This document shows, piece by piece, positions 33,510 through 33,840 of a stretch of DNA of 33,840 nucleotides. A model generated the notes under the pieces. The model was not told the DNA's origin and made no database searches. It worked only from the letters and a program-made list of their open reading frames with translations. Position 1 is the first letter of the stretch. Each line of letters begins with the position of its first letter. A program made the translations under genes and the position numbers. Origin of the DNA: Albidovulum sp. (lineage in GTDB: Bacteria > Pseudomonadota > Alphaproteobacteria > Rhodobacterales > Rhodobacteraceae); NCBI GenBank assembly GCA_030837825.1, contig JAUQYB010000021.1, positions 1-33,840 on the forward strand. The letters are read 5' to 3'.

Positions 33510-33840
33510 CTACCGGATGATCTGCGGACGCAAGCGGATTTTCGCGCGCCTTTCCTTCGGCAGGTGCCGGTTCAGCCGCCGGTTGACGAGCCCGGCCAGG
33601 GTGATGATCGTGAGCGTCAGCAGGATGAAGTAGACCGCGATCACCGGATAGGCGACGAAGGGATTGAAGGTCATCGCGGCGAAATAGGTCGCGTAGTAAA
33701 GCGCGTCGCCCTTCTGCTGGAAGGCCGGGAAGCCCGAGAAATAGACCAGCGTCGTGGCATGGAAGAGGAAGATCGCCTCGTTGGTGTAGGCCGGCCAGGC
33801 AAGCCGCATCATCGTCGGCCACATCACCCGCCGGAACCGC
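33510..33840 (-). CDS. Polar amino acid/opine-type ABC transporter permease, C-terminal part (runs off window)
   Basis: The visible 110 residues are the C-terminal half of a HisM/ArtM-like permease. They hold the end of the EAA loop (RRVMWPTMMRLAWPAYTNEAIFLFHATTL), then FSGFPAFQQKGDALYYATYFAAMTFNPF, a final membrane helix (YPVIAVYFILLTLTIITLAGLVNRRLNRHL) and a basic tail. The reading frame stays open to the last base of the window, so the GTG at 33827 is internal and the true start lies outside. Family knowledge: inner-membrane component of a periplasmic-binding-protein-dependent importer of basic amino acids or similar. It is upstream of, and co-directional with, the glutamine-synthetase-like cluster, so it may import its substrate. 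Confidence 0.88.
   Translation of the reverse strand, partial: RFRRVMWPTMMRLAWPAYTNEAIFLFHATTLVYFSGFPAFQQKGDALYYATYFAAMTFNPFVAYPVIAVYFILLTLTIITLAGLVNRRLNRHLPKERRAKIRLRPQIIR

Overview
The window is GC-rich DNA that reads as a chromosomal segment of an alphaproteobacterium, most likely a member of the Rhodobacterales/Rhodobacteraceae. The pointers are a phaZ-phaC-phaP-phaR polyhydroxybutyrate locus in the arrangement usual for that group, an alphaproteobacterial ParE, ThyX instead of a visible ThyA, a VPLPA-CTERM protein, two small cold-shock proteins and a run of Rhodobacteraceae-type hypothetical proteins. I see no rRNA, tRNA, CRISPR array, insertion sequence or phage genes, so most of the window looks like core chromosome with a few accessory patches.

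Layout. 1-5 kb: the 3' part of a secreted 5'-nucleotidase, a cold-shock protein, a GFA-type zinc protein, parE and a SAM methyltransferase. 5-12 kb: a PiT phosphate transporter, an OsmC protein, a glutathione S-transferase, polyphosphate kinase 2, a MATE exporter and, tail-to-tail with it, a sulfide:quinone-reductase-like flavoprotein whose promoter carries an exact ATTC-N8-GAAT operator of the persulfide sensor SqrR/BigR. 12-18 kb: a conserved unknown protein plus aspartate aminotransferase, SdhE, a MarR regulator, a SnoaL-like protein, a VOC protein followed by two coupled DUF1194 (vWA-like) secreted proteins, and thyX. 18-21 kb is the least ordinary stretch: a VPLPA-CTERM surface protein of lower GC, about 460 bp with no recognisable gene, two small paralogous proteins of unknown function separated by a perfect 12-bp inverted repeat, direct repeats in front of an ArsC-like gene, and a second cold-shock gene with a long leader. 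21-28.5 kb: thrS, an alpha/beta hydrolase and the PHB locus. 28.5-33.8 kb: a DegT-type aminotransferase and a leftward glutamine-synthetase-like / class I glutamine amidotransferase / glutamine-synthetase-like cluster behind a polar amino acid-type ABC permease.

How the genes work together. PhaC makes PHB, PhaZ degrades it, PhaP coats the granule and PhaR is the repressor that senses polymer; two CTGC-N3-GCAG sites before phaP and an imperfect one between phaZ and phaC fit that circuit. PiT, PPK2 and the nucleotidase could form a phosphate acquisition and polyphosphate theme, but they are not one operon. The right-hand cluster looks like uptake and gamma-glutamylation of an amine or polyamine; one of its two synthetase genes carries a one-base frameshift.

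Most promising unexplained items: the sulfur-responsive flavoprotein that lacks the expected active-site cysteine, the paralogous small-protein pair with its inverted and direct repeats, and the palindromes in front of the glutamine-synthetase cluster. All functional calls rest on motif recognition by eye; no database search was run.
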